Positions 1-7,714 of a stretch of DNA of 36,110 nt are shown here, piece after piece. The stretch's first letter is position 1. Every line of letters starts with the position of its first letter. The stretch is from NCBI GenBank assembly GCA_031285345.1, contig JAITWI010000008.1, positions 1-36,110 of the forward strand, given 5' to 3'. A program made the translations under genes and the position numbers. Under the pieces are notes generated by a model that saw nothing but the letters and a program-made list of their open reading frames with translations, was not told the origin of the DNA and did no database searches. This stretch comes from Alistipes sp. (lineage in GTDB: Bacteria > Bacteroidota > Bacteroidia > Bacteroidales > Rikenellaceae).

Positions 1-107
1 ACACTATCCTAAGGTCTTTTCCTTTCATTTTTTCTCTTTGCCGTATCTGTCGTTTTCCCGTTACAGGCGGGTTTATGTTCGCGTTAATTTTTTGCAGGTC
101 GGGTGGG

Positions 108-725
108 CTATCTGAACAGTGCGTCCTCGTCCCACTCCGAGACTTTCCAAAAACGCATTCCTGTCAGTTCGGCGGCTTGGATTGCATCGTAAACGCTTTG
201 ATGAACAAGACATATCATTTTATTTTCGGAAAGTTCGAATATTAACCTCTCATTCAACTCTATCGACTCCAGCAGTTTTGCATCCAAAGAAAATCGGACT
301 AAAGACAGTATAGTTCCAAACCGATTGGGCTCACTTCCTTCATAATTGTCCTTGTCAATGGCTTCGAGTTTGTTCCAAATATGAAGAACCCAATGTCCCT
401 TGATGACCTCTTTCTTGTTACTTGTAACCTCTATGGGGACAAACTGAACACCGTGAATATTCATATTCTCGAACAACTCTTTGAATTTCCCGCTCACGGC
501 AGAAAGGCTTGCAAGCATCAGCAAATCTGCCATTTCATATTGCTTTGGGTAGGGCTCGTCGAAAATAATCTGTAATGGGAGCGTAAAACCGCTTTCATCG
601 ACAGGCTGCGCTTTCAGAAACGGACTAAAATTAATGCTTCCCCAAGCCAACAACGGATGATTGTTCGCACCATCCATGCTCATTACATAATACTCATTGT
701 CAAAACTGTTGTAGTTCATATCCAT
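108..725 (-). CDS. Imm11-family (DUF1629-like) immunity protein, orphan
   Basis: The protein of about 205 residues resembles the Imm11/DUF1629 immunity family of polymorphic toxin systems. The family-like pattern is a middle segment ending in HGVQFVPIEV, followed by a WVLHIWNKLEAIDKD stretch and a C-terminal part ending in LTGMRFWKVSEW. Family members are thought to neutralise a cognate toxin in the cytoplasm, but no toxin gene is visible in the window. I chose the ATG at 725 because the longer frame begins with TTG at 749; another ATG lies at 719, and a purine-rich GAGAGGG precedes the start. The gene follows dprA by about 50 bases on the same strand and may be read through from it. Its base composition is clearly more AT-rich than the rest of the window, which suggests recent acquisition. 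The family call is from memory of its pattern; the actual partner is unknown. Confidence 0.6.
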   Translation of the reverse strand: MDMNYNSFDNEYYVMSMDGANNHPLLAWGSINFSPFLKAQPVDESGFTLPLQIIFDEPYPKQYEMADLLMLASLSAVSGKFKELFENMNIHGVQFVPIEVTSNKKEVIKGHWVLHIWNKLEAIDKDNYEGSEPNRFGTILSLVRFSLDAKLLESIELNERLIFELSENKMICLVHQSVYDAIQAAELTGMRFWKVSEWDEDALFR

Positions 726-775
726 TAATGTTTTTGCCCTCTCGTGCAATTTATAACGATTTTAAATGAAATTTA

Positions 776-1879
776 CTATCCTATCTTTTCGTAGTGCCCT
801 CCCGGCAGTCGCTTTACGCGGCCGGCGAACTCCAGTTCGAGCAATATCGGTGCCAGAGAAGCGTGACTCAGAGCCGTGAGCTCACACAGCGCGTCCACCG
901 AAACGGCGTCGCCGCCCGTAAAGCAACCCAACAATCCGGCGGCGTCGGAGGAAATTCCCACCACCGGTTTGGCAGGTTTCTCGCCCACCTCGGGGTCGTA
1001 GATGTCCCACGCCATGGCGCGGACGATGTCTTCGCCCGAGCAGACCATCGCGGCCCTTTCGCTTTTTATCAAACCGTTGACCCCGAACGCCTGGCTGTCG
1101 GTGGCCCGCCCGGGAACCGCCATCAGCGTGCGGTTGTAGTCGAGGGCGAATCCGGCGGTCGAAAGCGCGCCGCTCTTGTGTGCCGCCTCCACCACCACAG
1201 TCCCCGCGGCCAGTCCGGCAATGATGCGGTTGCGCGCGATGTAGAAGTCGCCCGTCTGCTTGCTGCCCGAGTGGCACTCCGTGACTATCGCCCCGCCGTG
1301 GGCAACTATGTCGCGCGCAATGTCGGAGTGCTGGGAGGGTGTGACATCCGGCAGTGCGTTCGCCACGACAGCCACCGTCGGCACCCCGTAGCGCATAGCC
1401 GCCCGGTGACAGTGGACGTCGATCCCAAAGGCGAGGCCGCTGACTATGCAAAGGTCGGGCACCCGCTCGGAGAGTTCGCGCACCAGGCGGTCGCACATCG
1501 TTTGGCCGTACTGCGAGATCTGGCGCGTGCCCACCATCGACACGCAGCGCATGCCCAACGCCTCCACCGCGCCCTTCACATAGAGCACATGCGGATAGTC
1601 GGCCATCTCGCGCAACAGAGGCGGGTAGTCGTCGTCGGTCGAGGCGAGGGCGGTCAGGGAGTGCTTTTCGAGGTATCGGAGCTCCTTTTCGGCCTGTCGG
1701 TGGGTTTCGCGGCGCGGCAACCTTGCGGCGATGGATTCGCGCAACTCCGCCCGGCGCACAAGTTCGGCGGGAGAGGCGGTGTAGACGGCCTCCGCGGTGC
1801 CGAACGTCTCCAACAGCGATGCGGCGGTTCGTGCGCCCACTCCGCTTTCGAGGGTGAGGGCGATGTCGTCGATGGTCAT
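776..1879 (-). CDS. dprA: DNA-processing protein DprA
   Basis: DprA (Smf) loads RecA onto incoming single-stranded DNA in natural transformation and protects it in the cytoplasm. The 367-residue protein has a helical N-terminal region, then the Rossmann-like DprA core with the VGTRQISQYG and IVSGLAFGIDVHCHRAA motifs, the ARNRIIAGLA segment and the SGALSTAGFA segment. It ends in a small winged-helix-like domain with the family's usual C-terminal layout. The open frame extends to 1996, but the extra 39 residues are not family-like. The ATG at 1879 begins MTIDDIALTLESGVG and lies about 31 nt downstream of a perfect TAnnTTTG promoter element, so I start it there. It is divergent from iorA. Assignment is firm; whether the organism is naturally competent cannot be told from here. 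Confidence 0.93.
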   Translation of the reverse strand: MTIDDIALTLESGVGARTAASLLETFGTAEAVYTASPAELVRRAELRESIAARLPRRETHRQAEKELRYLEKHSLTALASTDDDYPPLLREMADYPHVLYVKGAVEALGMRCVSMVGTRQISQYGQTMCDRLVRELSERVPDLCIVSGLAFGIDVHCHRAAMRYGVPTVAVVANALPDVTPSQHSDIARDIVAHGGAIVTECHSGSKQTGDFYIARNRIIAGLAAGTVVVEAAHKSGALSTAGFALDYNRTLMAVPGRATDSQAFGVNGLIKSERAAMVCSGEDIVRAMAWDIYDPEVGEKPAKPVVGISSDAAGLLGCFTGGDAVSVDALCELTALSHASLAPILLELEFAGRVKRLPGGHYEKIG

Positions 1880-1910
1880 AATGCAATGTCTTTGTAAGCC
1901 GGGCGAAAAG

Positions 1911-1918
1911 CAAAGATA
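1911..1918 (-). promoter_or_regulatory. dprA promoter, -7 element
   Basis: Read on the minus strand this is TATCTTTG, a full match to the Bacteroidota TAnnTTTG -7 consensus, 31 nt before the dprA ATG. A clear TTTG -33 box at the usual spacing is not present; the nearest one (CAAA on the plus strand, 1932-1935) is too close. Confidence 0.6.
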
Positions 1919-2029
1919 GCGTTTTTGCTGACAAATGGCACTAAAAAGAGATATATATATTAGGGTTTGAAATATTTTGCCTAATTTTACCACCAAATAT
2001 AAATACGTAAGAAACCCTTAGATACCGCT

Positions 2030-3634
2030 ATGATAAATAAAGAACTGTTTTTAGGCGACGAGGCCCTCGCTCAGGGAGCCATCGACGCGGGACTTTCGGG
2101 CGTTTACGCCTATCCGGGTACTCCCTCGACGGAGATCACCGAATTCATCCAACACAAGGTCGTCAAAGAGCGCCTGCCGATTCACTGCCGCTGGTCGTCG
2201 AACGAAAAGACGGCTATGGAGGCCGCGTTGGGCATGTCGTTCGCCGGCAAACGCGCGCTGGTGTGCATGAAGCACGTGGGTATGAACGTCTGCGCCGACG
2301 CGTTCATCAACTCGGCCTTCACCGGAGCCAACGGCGGCTTGGTTGTCGTGGCTGCCGACGACCCGTCGATGCACTCGTCGCAGAACGAACAGGACTCGCG
2401 CTTCTACGGCAACTTCGCCTTTATTCCCACCTTCGAACCCTCGTCGCAGCAGGAGACGTATGACATGATCCGCGCGGCGTTCGACTTCTCGGAGCAGCAC
2501 CAGATTCCCGTGCTGATGCGCATTACCACCCGCATGGCCCACTCGCGCGCCGTGGTGGAGACCCGCTCGGGCCGCGCCCAAAACGGAATGCACTATCCGG
2601 CCAACACCCGCCAGTGGGTGCTCATGCCGGGCAACTCGCGCGTGCGCTACAAGGCGGTGCTGGAGGGATGGGACGAGTATGAAAAACTCGCCGCAAAATC
2701 TCAGTTCAACAGCTACACCGACGGAGCCGACAAGTCGATGGGTATCATCGCCTGCGGCATCGGCTACAACTATGTGATGGACAACTTCCCCGGAGGATGC
2801 CCGTTCCCGGTGCTCAAAATCGCGCAGTATCCGCTGCCGAAAGCGTTGGTCAACAAGATGGCGGGCGAGTGCTCGTCGATTCTGGTGGTCGAGGAGGGGC
2901 AGCCCATCGTCGAGGAGTCGATCCGTGGCGTGCTCCCCACTCCGGTCAAGATCAAGGGTCGCATCACGGGCGAACTGCCCCGCATGGGCGAGCTCACTCC
3001 CGACAACGTGCGTCCGGCGCTGGGTCTGCCGGTGCGCGAGGCTATGGAACCGAGCAAGTTGGTGGTCGCCCGTCCGCCGGCGTTGTGCGTCGGTTGCGGT
3101 CACAGGGACGTATACAACGCACTGAACGAGGTGCTGCGGGGCGAATACAAGGGCGCCAAGGTGTTCAGCGACATCGGTTGCTACACTCTGGGATGGCTGC
3201 CTCCGTTCCGCGCTTTGGATACCGTTGTGGAGATGGGTGCGTCGATCACCATGGCGAAGGGTGCGGCCGACGCGGGTCAGTTCCCTGCGGTGGCCGTCAT
3301 CGGCGACTCGACCTTCACCCACTCGGGCATGACGGGCCTGTTGGACGCCGTGAACGAGGGAGCCAACATTGTGGTCATTATCTCCGACAACCTCACCACC
3401 GGCATGACGGGCGGTCAGGACTCCGCCGGAACGGGTCGCTTCGAGAAGATATGCGAAGGCCTCGGGGTCGATCCGGCGCACATTCGCGTGGTGGTGCCCC
3501 TGCCCAAGAATATGGACGAGATCCGCAACATTATCCGCCAGGAGATCGAGCACAAGGGAGTGTCGGTGATCATTCCGCGCCGCGAGTGCATCCAGACCGC
3601 CAAACGTCACAACGCTAAAAAATTCTCGAAATAA
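2030..3634 (+). CDS. iorA: Indolepyruvate (aryl-pyruvate):ferredoxin oxidoreductase, alpha subunit
   Basis: This is the ThDP-containing large subunit that oxidatively decarboxylates indolepyruvate, phenylpyruvate or 4-hydroxyphenylpyruvate to the aryl-acetyl-CoA. The N-terminal pyrimidine-binding domain shows YPGTPSTEI at about residue 28. The C-terminal diphosphate-binding domain carries CVGCGHRD and a ThDP motif that begins GDSTFTHSG near residue 425 and ends in a SDN about 28 residues later. At 534 residues it stops soon after the ThDP domain. The C-terminal ferredoxin-like domain with two cysteine clusters found in classical archaeal IorA is absent. The stop codon overlaps the iorB start by one base (TAATG), implying translational coupling. 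Substrate preference within the aryl-pyruvates is inferred from family and context. Confidence 0.9.
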   Translation: MINKELFLGDEALAQGAIDAGLSGVYAYPGTPSTEITEFIQHKVVKERLPIHCRWSSNEKTAMEAALGMSFAGKRALVCMKHVGMNVCADAFINSAFTGANGGLVVVAADDPSMHSSQNEQDSRFYGNFAFIPTFEPSSQQETYDMIRAAFDFSEQHQIPVLMRITTRMAHSRAVVETRSGRAQNGMHYPANTRQWVLMPGNSRVRYKAVLEGWDEYEKLAAKSQFNSYTDGADKSMGIIACGIGYNYVMDNFPGGCPFPVLKIAQYPLPKALVNKMAGECSSILVVEEGQPIVEESIRGVLPTPVKIKGRITGELPRMGELTPDNVRPALGLPVREAMEPSKLVVARPPALCVGCGHRDVYNALNEVLRGEYKGAKVFSDIGCYTLGWLPPFRALDTVVEMGASITMAKGAADAGQFPAVAVIGDSTFTHSGMTGLLDAVNEGANIVVIISDNLTTGMTGGQDSAGTGRFEKICEGLGVDPAHIRVVVPLPKNMDEIRNIIRQEIEHKGVSVIIPRRECIQTAKRHNAKKFSK

Positions 3635-4218
3635 TGAAAAAAGATATAATACTTTCGGGCGTCGGAGGACAGGGTATCCTCTCCATCGCCACGGTGATCG
3701 GCACGGCGGCTCTGGCCGAGGGGCTGCAGCTCAAACAGGCCGAGGTGCACGGAATGAGCCAAAGGGGCGGCGACGTGCAGTCGAACCTGCGCATCTCGTC
3801 GGAACCCGTCGCTTCGGACCTCATCCCCCGCGGCGAGGCCGACATCATCATCTCGCTCGAACCGATGGAGGCGCTGCGCTACCTGCCTTATCTGTCGAAG
3901 GAGGGTTGGATCATCACCAACACCACGCCGTTCGTCAACATTGACAACTACCCCGACACGGAGGCTATTATGGCCGAGTTGAAGGGCATGAAGAACGTGA
4001 TCCTGATCGACGTGGACGCCATCGCGGCGGCGGAGGGCTCTCCCCGAGTGGCCAATATCGTGCTGCTTGGCGCGGCGGTGCCGTTCCTGGGGCTGGGGCT
4101 CGACAAGTTCGAACAGGGCATCCGCGCCATCTTCGGCCGCAAGGGCGACGAGGTGGTGGAGGCCAACATCAAAGCCTTGAAGGCGGGGTGGGATTACGCA
4201 CAAAAAAATCGTAAATAA
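3634..4218 (+). CDS. iorB: Indolepyruvate oxidoreductase, beta (gamma-type) subunit
   Basis: This is the small catalytic-domain subunit of the aryl-pyruvate oxidoreductase. It completes the heterodimer with IorA and helps bind CoA and the reaction intermediate. The 194-residue protein opens with ILSGVGGQGILS, the glycine-rich signature of the POR/KOR gamma domain, followed by a VHGMSQRGGDVQSNLRI segment that is highly typical of IorB. No iron-sulfur cysteine cluster is visible, as expected for this subunit. The start overlaps the iorA stop codon, and the aminotransferase gene begins 4 bases after its end, so the three genes are one translational unit. The assignment is firm. Confidence 0.9.
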   Translation: MKKDIILSGVGGQGILSIATVIGTAALAEGLQLKQAEVHGMSQRGGDVQSNLRISSEPVASDLIPRGEADIIISLEPMEALRYLPYLSKEGWIITNTTPFVNIDNYPDTEAIMAELKGMKNVILIDVDAIAAAEGSPRVANIVLLGAAVPFLGLGLDKFEQGIRAIFGRKGDEVVEANIKALKAGWDYAQKNRK

Positions 4219-4222
4219 GACA

Positions 4223-5542
4223 ATGGCAGCAGTAGTAGGAAAAGAACTTTTCGACGAAGTTCTGCGCGATATGGATATCGCCGACATAGACCTTGCGACG
4301 ATACGTCAGATGGGAGCCATAGGCGGCGCCTTAGAACGCCGTTCGGGCAAGGAGTTCATCCACCTCGAAATCGGCGTGCCGGGTCTTCCGCCCGAGAAGG
4401 TGGGTGTGGATGCCGAGATAGCGGCGTTGCAGAGCGGCGTGGCGTCTATTTACCCGAGCATTCAGGGCACCGAGTCGTTTAAAAACGAATCGTCGCGCTT
4501 CATCAAGGCGTTTCTGAATGTGGACGTCTCACCCGTGGGCTGCTTCCCGACGGTGGGGTCTATGCAAGGGGCGATGTGCCTCTATCAGGTATGCACCCAG
4601 CGCGAGGCGGGCAAGGATACTATCTTGTTCATCGACCCGGGTTTCCCCGTGCAGCGCTTGCAGGCCAAAATTTTGGGCATCAAACAGGCGTCGTTCGATA
4701 TCTATAATTACAGGGCGGAGAAGTTGGGCCCCAAGATGGAGGAGTATCTGGCCAAGGGTAACGTGGCGGCGATCATATACTCCAACCCCAACAACCCGGC
4801 GTGGGTGTGCCTCACCGAAAGCGAACTGAAAACCATCGGTGAGTTGGCCACCAAGTACGACACCATCGTGCTGGAAGACCTTGCCTACATGGGTATGGAC
4901 TTCCGTAAGGAACTCGGCCATCCGTTCGCCGAGCCTTATCAGCCTTCGGTCGCGCGCTACACCGACAACTACATTTTGATGATCTCGGGCTCGAAGATAT
5001 TCAGCTACGCCGGTCAGCGAATCGCGGTGGCGGCTATTTCGGACAAACTCTACTCGCGCAACTTCCCGGCCTTGAAGGAGAACTACGGCATCGGGCGCTT
5101 CGGCGACTCGTTCGCCCTGACGTTCCTTTATGCCGCCTCGTCGGGCACGAGCCACTCGGCTCAGTACGCTCTGGCGGCTATGTTCAAGGCTGCGGCGGAC
5201 GGCGAGTTGGACTTTGTGGGTCACACGAGCGAGTATGCGCGCCGGGCGGGTCTCATTAAGGAACTATTTGTGAAGAACGGTTTCCACATCGTCTACGACA
5301 AGGATCTGGACGAAGATGTGAGCCACGGATTCTTCTTCACGGCGGGCTACGGAGCTATGAAGGGCACCGAACTTGTGGCCGAACTTATGCGCTACGGCAT
5401 CTGCGCGATTTCGCTCTCGACGACGGGCAGCCGCCAGAACGGAGCGCGCATCTGCGTGTCGATGATGAACCGGCCGGAGCAGTACGAACTTTTGGGCGAG
5501 AGATTGGCCTCGTTCGCCGCCGATAACCGAGTTCGTCCGTAA
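4223..5542 (+). CDS. PLP-dependent class I/II aminotransferase, probably aromatic amino acid
   Basis: This is a fold-type I aminotransferase of 439 residues. It shows a PLP-phosphate region near GSMQGAM, the YSNPNNPAW segment, the DLAYMGMDF segment whose aspartate would contact the pyridine nitrogen, and the SGSKIFSYAGQR signature with the Schiff-base lysine at residue 258. A C-terminal arginine in the TGSRQNGARICVSMM region would bind the substrate carboxylate. Its place between iorAB and the acyl-CoA ligase suggests it converts phenylalanine, tyrosine or tryptophan to the aryl-pyruvates that IorAB consumes. The fold and catalytic class are clear from the sequence; the substrate is inferred from context alone. 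Confidence 0.85.
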   Translation: MAAVVGKELFDEVLRDMDIADIDLATIRQMGAIGGALERRSGKEFIHLEIGVPGLPPEKVGVDAEIAALQSGVASIYPSIQGTESFKNESSRFIKAFLNVDVSPVGCFPTVGSMQGAMCLYQVCTQREAGKDTILFIDPGFPVQRLQAKILGIKQASFDIYNYRAEKLGPKMEEYLAKGNVAAIIYSNPNNPAWVCLTESELKTIGELATKYDTIVLEDLAYMGMDFRKELGHPFAEPYQPSVARYTDNYILMISGSKIFSYAGQRIAVAAISDKLYSRNFPALKENYGIGRFGDSFALTFLYAASSGTSHSAQYALAAMFKAAADGELDFVGHTSEYARRAGLIKELFVKNGFHIVYDKDLDEDVSHGFFFTAGYGAMKGTELVAELMRYGICAISLSTTGSRQNGARICVSMMNRPEQYELLGERLASFAADNRVRP

Positions 5543-5643
5543 GAACGAACGAGCTCACCGACCGAACGCCGACCGTCAGCCACAGGCCGGCGGAGGCGTC
5601 TGGTGAGGGAGGTAACTATTAATTAAGATGATTTAATAGCGAT

Positions 5644-7704
5644 ATGATAAATAAAGAGTTATTGTCGCCGTCGAGCGTCGTCGTGGTCGGCGGGTCGGAG
5701 GATATATACAAACCGGGCGGGGCGGTGCTTCGCAATCTGTTGCAGAGTCCGTTCGAGGGGCCGGTCTATGTGGTCAACCCCAAGGCGGACAGGGTGCAGG
5801 GCATCGAGGCGCACCACAGCGTGGAGGAGCTTCCCCAGGTGGGCTGCGCGATTATCGTCGTGGCGGCCAAGTTCTGCCTGCATACGGTGGAGGTGCTGGC
5901 GCGCGAAAAGGGGACGCGGGCGTTCGTGATCCTGTCGGCCGGTTTCAGCGAGGAGAACCACGAAGGTGCCGAGCTGGAGCGCAAAATAGTGGAGATCATC
6001 GACTCGGTGGGCGGTTCGCTGATAGGTCCCAACTGCACGGGCTTTTTGACGGGTGCGTACAACGCCTCGTTCACCTCACCCGTGCCGACGCTCGACCCGC
6101 GTGGCATAGACCTTGTGTCGGGCTCGGGCGCGACGGCGATTTTCATAGTCGACAACGGCATTCGTAAGGGGCTGAAATTCAATAGCGTCTGGTCGGTGGG
6201 CAACTCGGCTCAGATCGGCGTCGAAGAGGCGCTGGAGCATCTGGACGAAACGTTTGACCCTGCCACGAGCTCGCGCATCAAACTGCTCTATGTCGAGAGC
6301 ATCGGCAAACCGGAGAAATTCCTGCGCCACGCCCGGTCGCTTGTGGCCAAAGGTTGCCGTCTGGCGGCCATCAAGTCGGGCAGTTCCGAGGCGGGAGGCA
6401 GGGCCGCATCGTCGCACACAGGGGCTTTGGCCTCGCCGGACGTGGCGGTGGAGGCTCTGTTTCGCAAGGCGGGTATAGTGCGCTGCTCCGGTCGCGAGGA
6501 GCTGATGACGATGGCGGGAATCTTCGGCTATCCGGAACTTCGCGGGAACAGGATTGCGATAATCACCCACGCGGGCGGGCCGGCGGTGATGTTGACCGAC
6601 GCGCTGTCCAACGGCGGCATGCAGGTGCCACACATCTCTGGCGACAAGGCGGCCGAGCTGCTCGGGAAGTTGTTCGCAGGTTCGTCGGTTGGCAACCCGA
6701 TAGATTTTTTGGCCACCGGAACGGCCGAGCAGTTGGGCGAAATTATCGACGCCTGCAACCGCGACTTCGACGATATAGATGGTATGGCGGTGATTTTTGG
6801 CAGCCCGGGTCTCGCTCCGGTGGGCGACGCCTACGACGTGATAGCCGAAAAGATCAAAACCTCACCCAAGCCGATCTTCCCTATCTTCCCGTCGTATCTG
6901 TGGGTTCAAAAAGAGGTGGAGGAGTTCGTGGCTCGCGGAGGCAGTTTCTTTCCCGACGAGGTGATATTCGGCTCGACGCTCACCAAAATATACAACACCC
7001 CCCGACCCGCGACCGATGCGCGGGTTCCGGCGGTCGATGCGGCTCGCATTCGCAGGGTTGTCGACGCGGCCGAAAACGGCTATTTGGCCCCCGCTCAGAT
7101 TCACGAACTGTTGGACGCGGCCGGAATCGCCCGTTCGCGCGAAGGCGTGGCGGCCACCGAGGCCGAATGTCTGGAGACGGCGCGCAAGATCGGCTATCCT
7201 CTGGTGATGAAGGTGGTGGGCCCGGTGCACAAGTCGGATGTCGGCGGCGTGGTGCTGGGCGTGAACGACGACGAGACGCTGGTGCGCGAATTTAGGCGCA
7301 TGATAGTCATTCCCGAAACGACCGCTATTTTGCTGGCTCAGCAGTTGTCGGGCACCGAGGTGTTCATCGGCGCGAAACGTGAGGGCGGCTTCGGCCACGT
7401 GGTGATGTGCGGCCTGGGCGGCATTTTCATCGAGGCGCTCAAAGATGTGCAGACCGGCCTCGCGCCCCTCTCGACGGACGACGCTGGGGCGATGATCCGC
7501 AGGCTGCGCTCGTATAAGATCATTCAGGGAGTTCGCGGCCAAAAACCGGTGAACGAAGCACGTTTCGCCGAGGCGGTGTCGCGTGTGTCGGCGCTTGTGC
7601 AGGTCGCTCCCGAGATTTTCGAGATGGACCTCAATCCACTGTTGGGTAACCCCGACGACGTGGTGGCGGTCGATGCGCGAATAAGGATAGAGAAAACCAA
7701 TTAA
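5644..7704 (+). CDS. ADP-forming acyl-CoA (acetate/aryl-acetate--CoA) ligase, single-chain
   Basis: This enzyme converts an acyl-CoA, ADP and phosphate to the free acid, CoA and ATP, conserving thioester energy by substrate-level phosphorylation. The 686-residue chain fuses alpha and beta parts: a CoA-binding Rossmann domain (about 1-130, VVVVGGSEDIYKPGG), two succinyl-CoA synthetase-like flavodoxin domains (about 150-450) with the SSHTGALA segment carrying the likely phosphohistidine H258, and an ATP-grasp domain from about residue 470 (YPLVMKVVGPVHKSDVGG). It begins 101 bases after the aminotransferase, with no terminator seen between them. Next to iorAB its likely substrates are phenylacetyl-, hydroxyphenylacetyl- and indoleacetyl-CoA, although acetyl-CoA or branched acyl-CoAs are possible. 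Class is firm; substrate is inferred. Confidence 0.88.
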   Translation: MINKELLSPSSVVVVGGSEDIYKPGGAVLRNLLQSPFEGPVYVVNPKADRVQGIEAHHSVEELPQVGCAIIVVAAKFCLHTVEVLAREKGTRAFVILSAGFSEENHEGAELERKIVEIIDSVGGSLIGPNCTGFLTGAYNASFTSPVPTLDPRGIDLVSGSGATAIFIVDNGIRKGLKFNSVWSVGNSAQIGVEEALEHLDETFDPATSSRIKLLYVESIGKPEKFLRHARSLVAKGCRLAAIKSGSSEAGGRAASSHTGALASPDVAVEALFRKAGIVRCSGREELMTMAGIFGYPELRGNRIAIITHAGGPAVMLTDALSNGGMQVPHISGDKAAELLGKLFAGSSVGNPIDFLATGTAEQLGEIIDACNRDFDDIDGMAVIFGSPGLAPVGDAYDVIAEKIKTSPKPIFPIFPSYLWVQKEVEEFVARGGSFFPDEVIFGSTLTKIYNTPRPATDARVPAVDAARIRRVVDAAENGYLAPAQIHELLDAAGIARSREGVAATEAECLETARKIGYPLVMKVVGPVHKSDVGGVVLGVNDDETLVREFRRMIVIPETTAILLAQQLSGTEVFIGAKREGGFGHVVMCGLGGIFIEALKDVQTGLAPLSTDDAGAMIRRLRSYKIIQGVRGQKPVNEARFAEAVSRVSALVQVAPEIFEMDLNPLLGNPDDVVAVDARIRIEKTN

Positions 7705-7714
7705 ACCGATAGTA

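Noticed and set aside
119-575. Two short plus-strand frames opposite the Imm11-like gene
   Set aside because: Each is 64 codons, without start signals or family resemblance, and the opposite strand has a good protein pattern.
794-1897. A 367-codon open frame opposite dprA
   Set aside because: DprA motifs are unambiguous on the minus strand; the plus frame is its shadow.
2051-3610. A 519-codon open frame opposite iorA
   Set aside because: Fully covered by iorA on the coding strand and rich in H/R/V without recognisable motifs.
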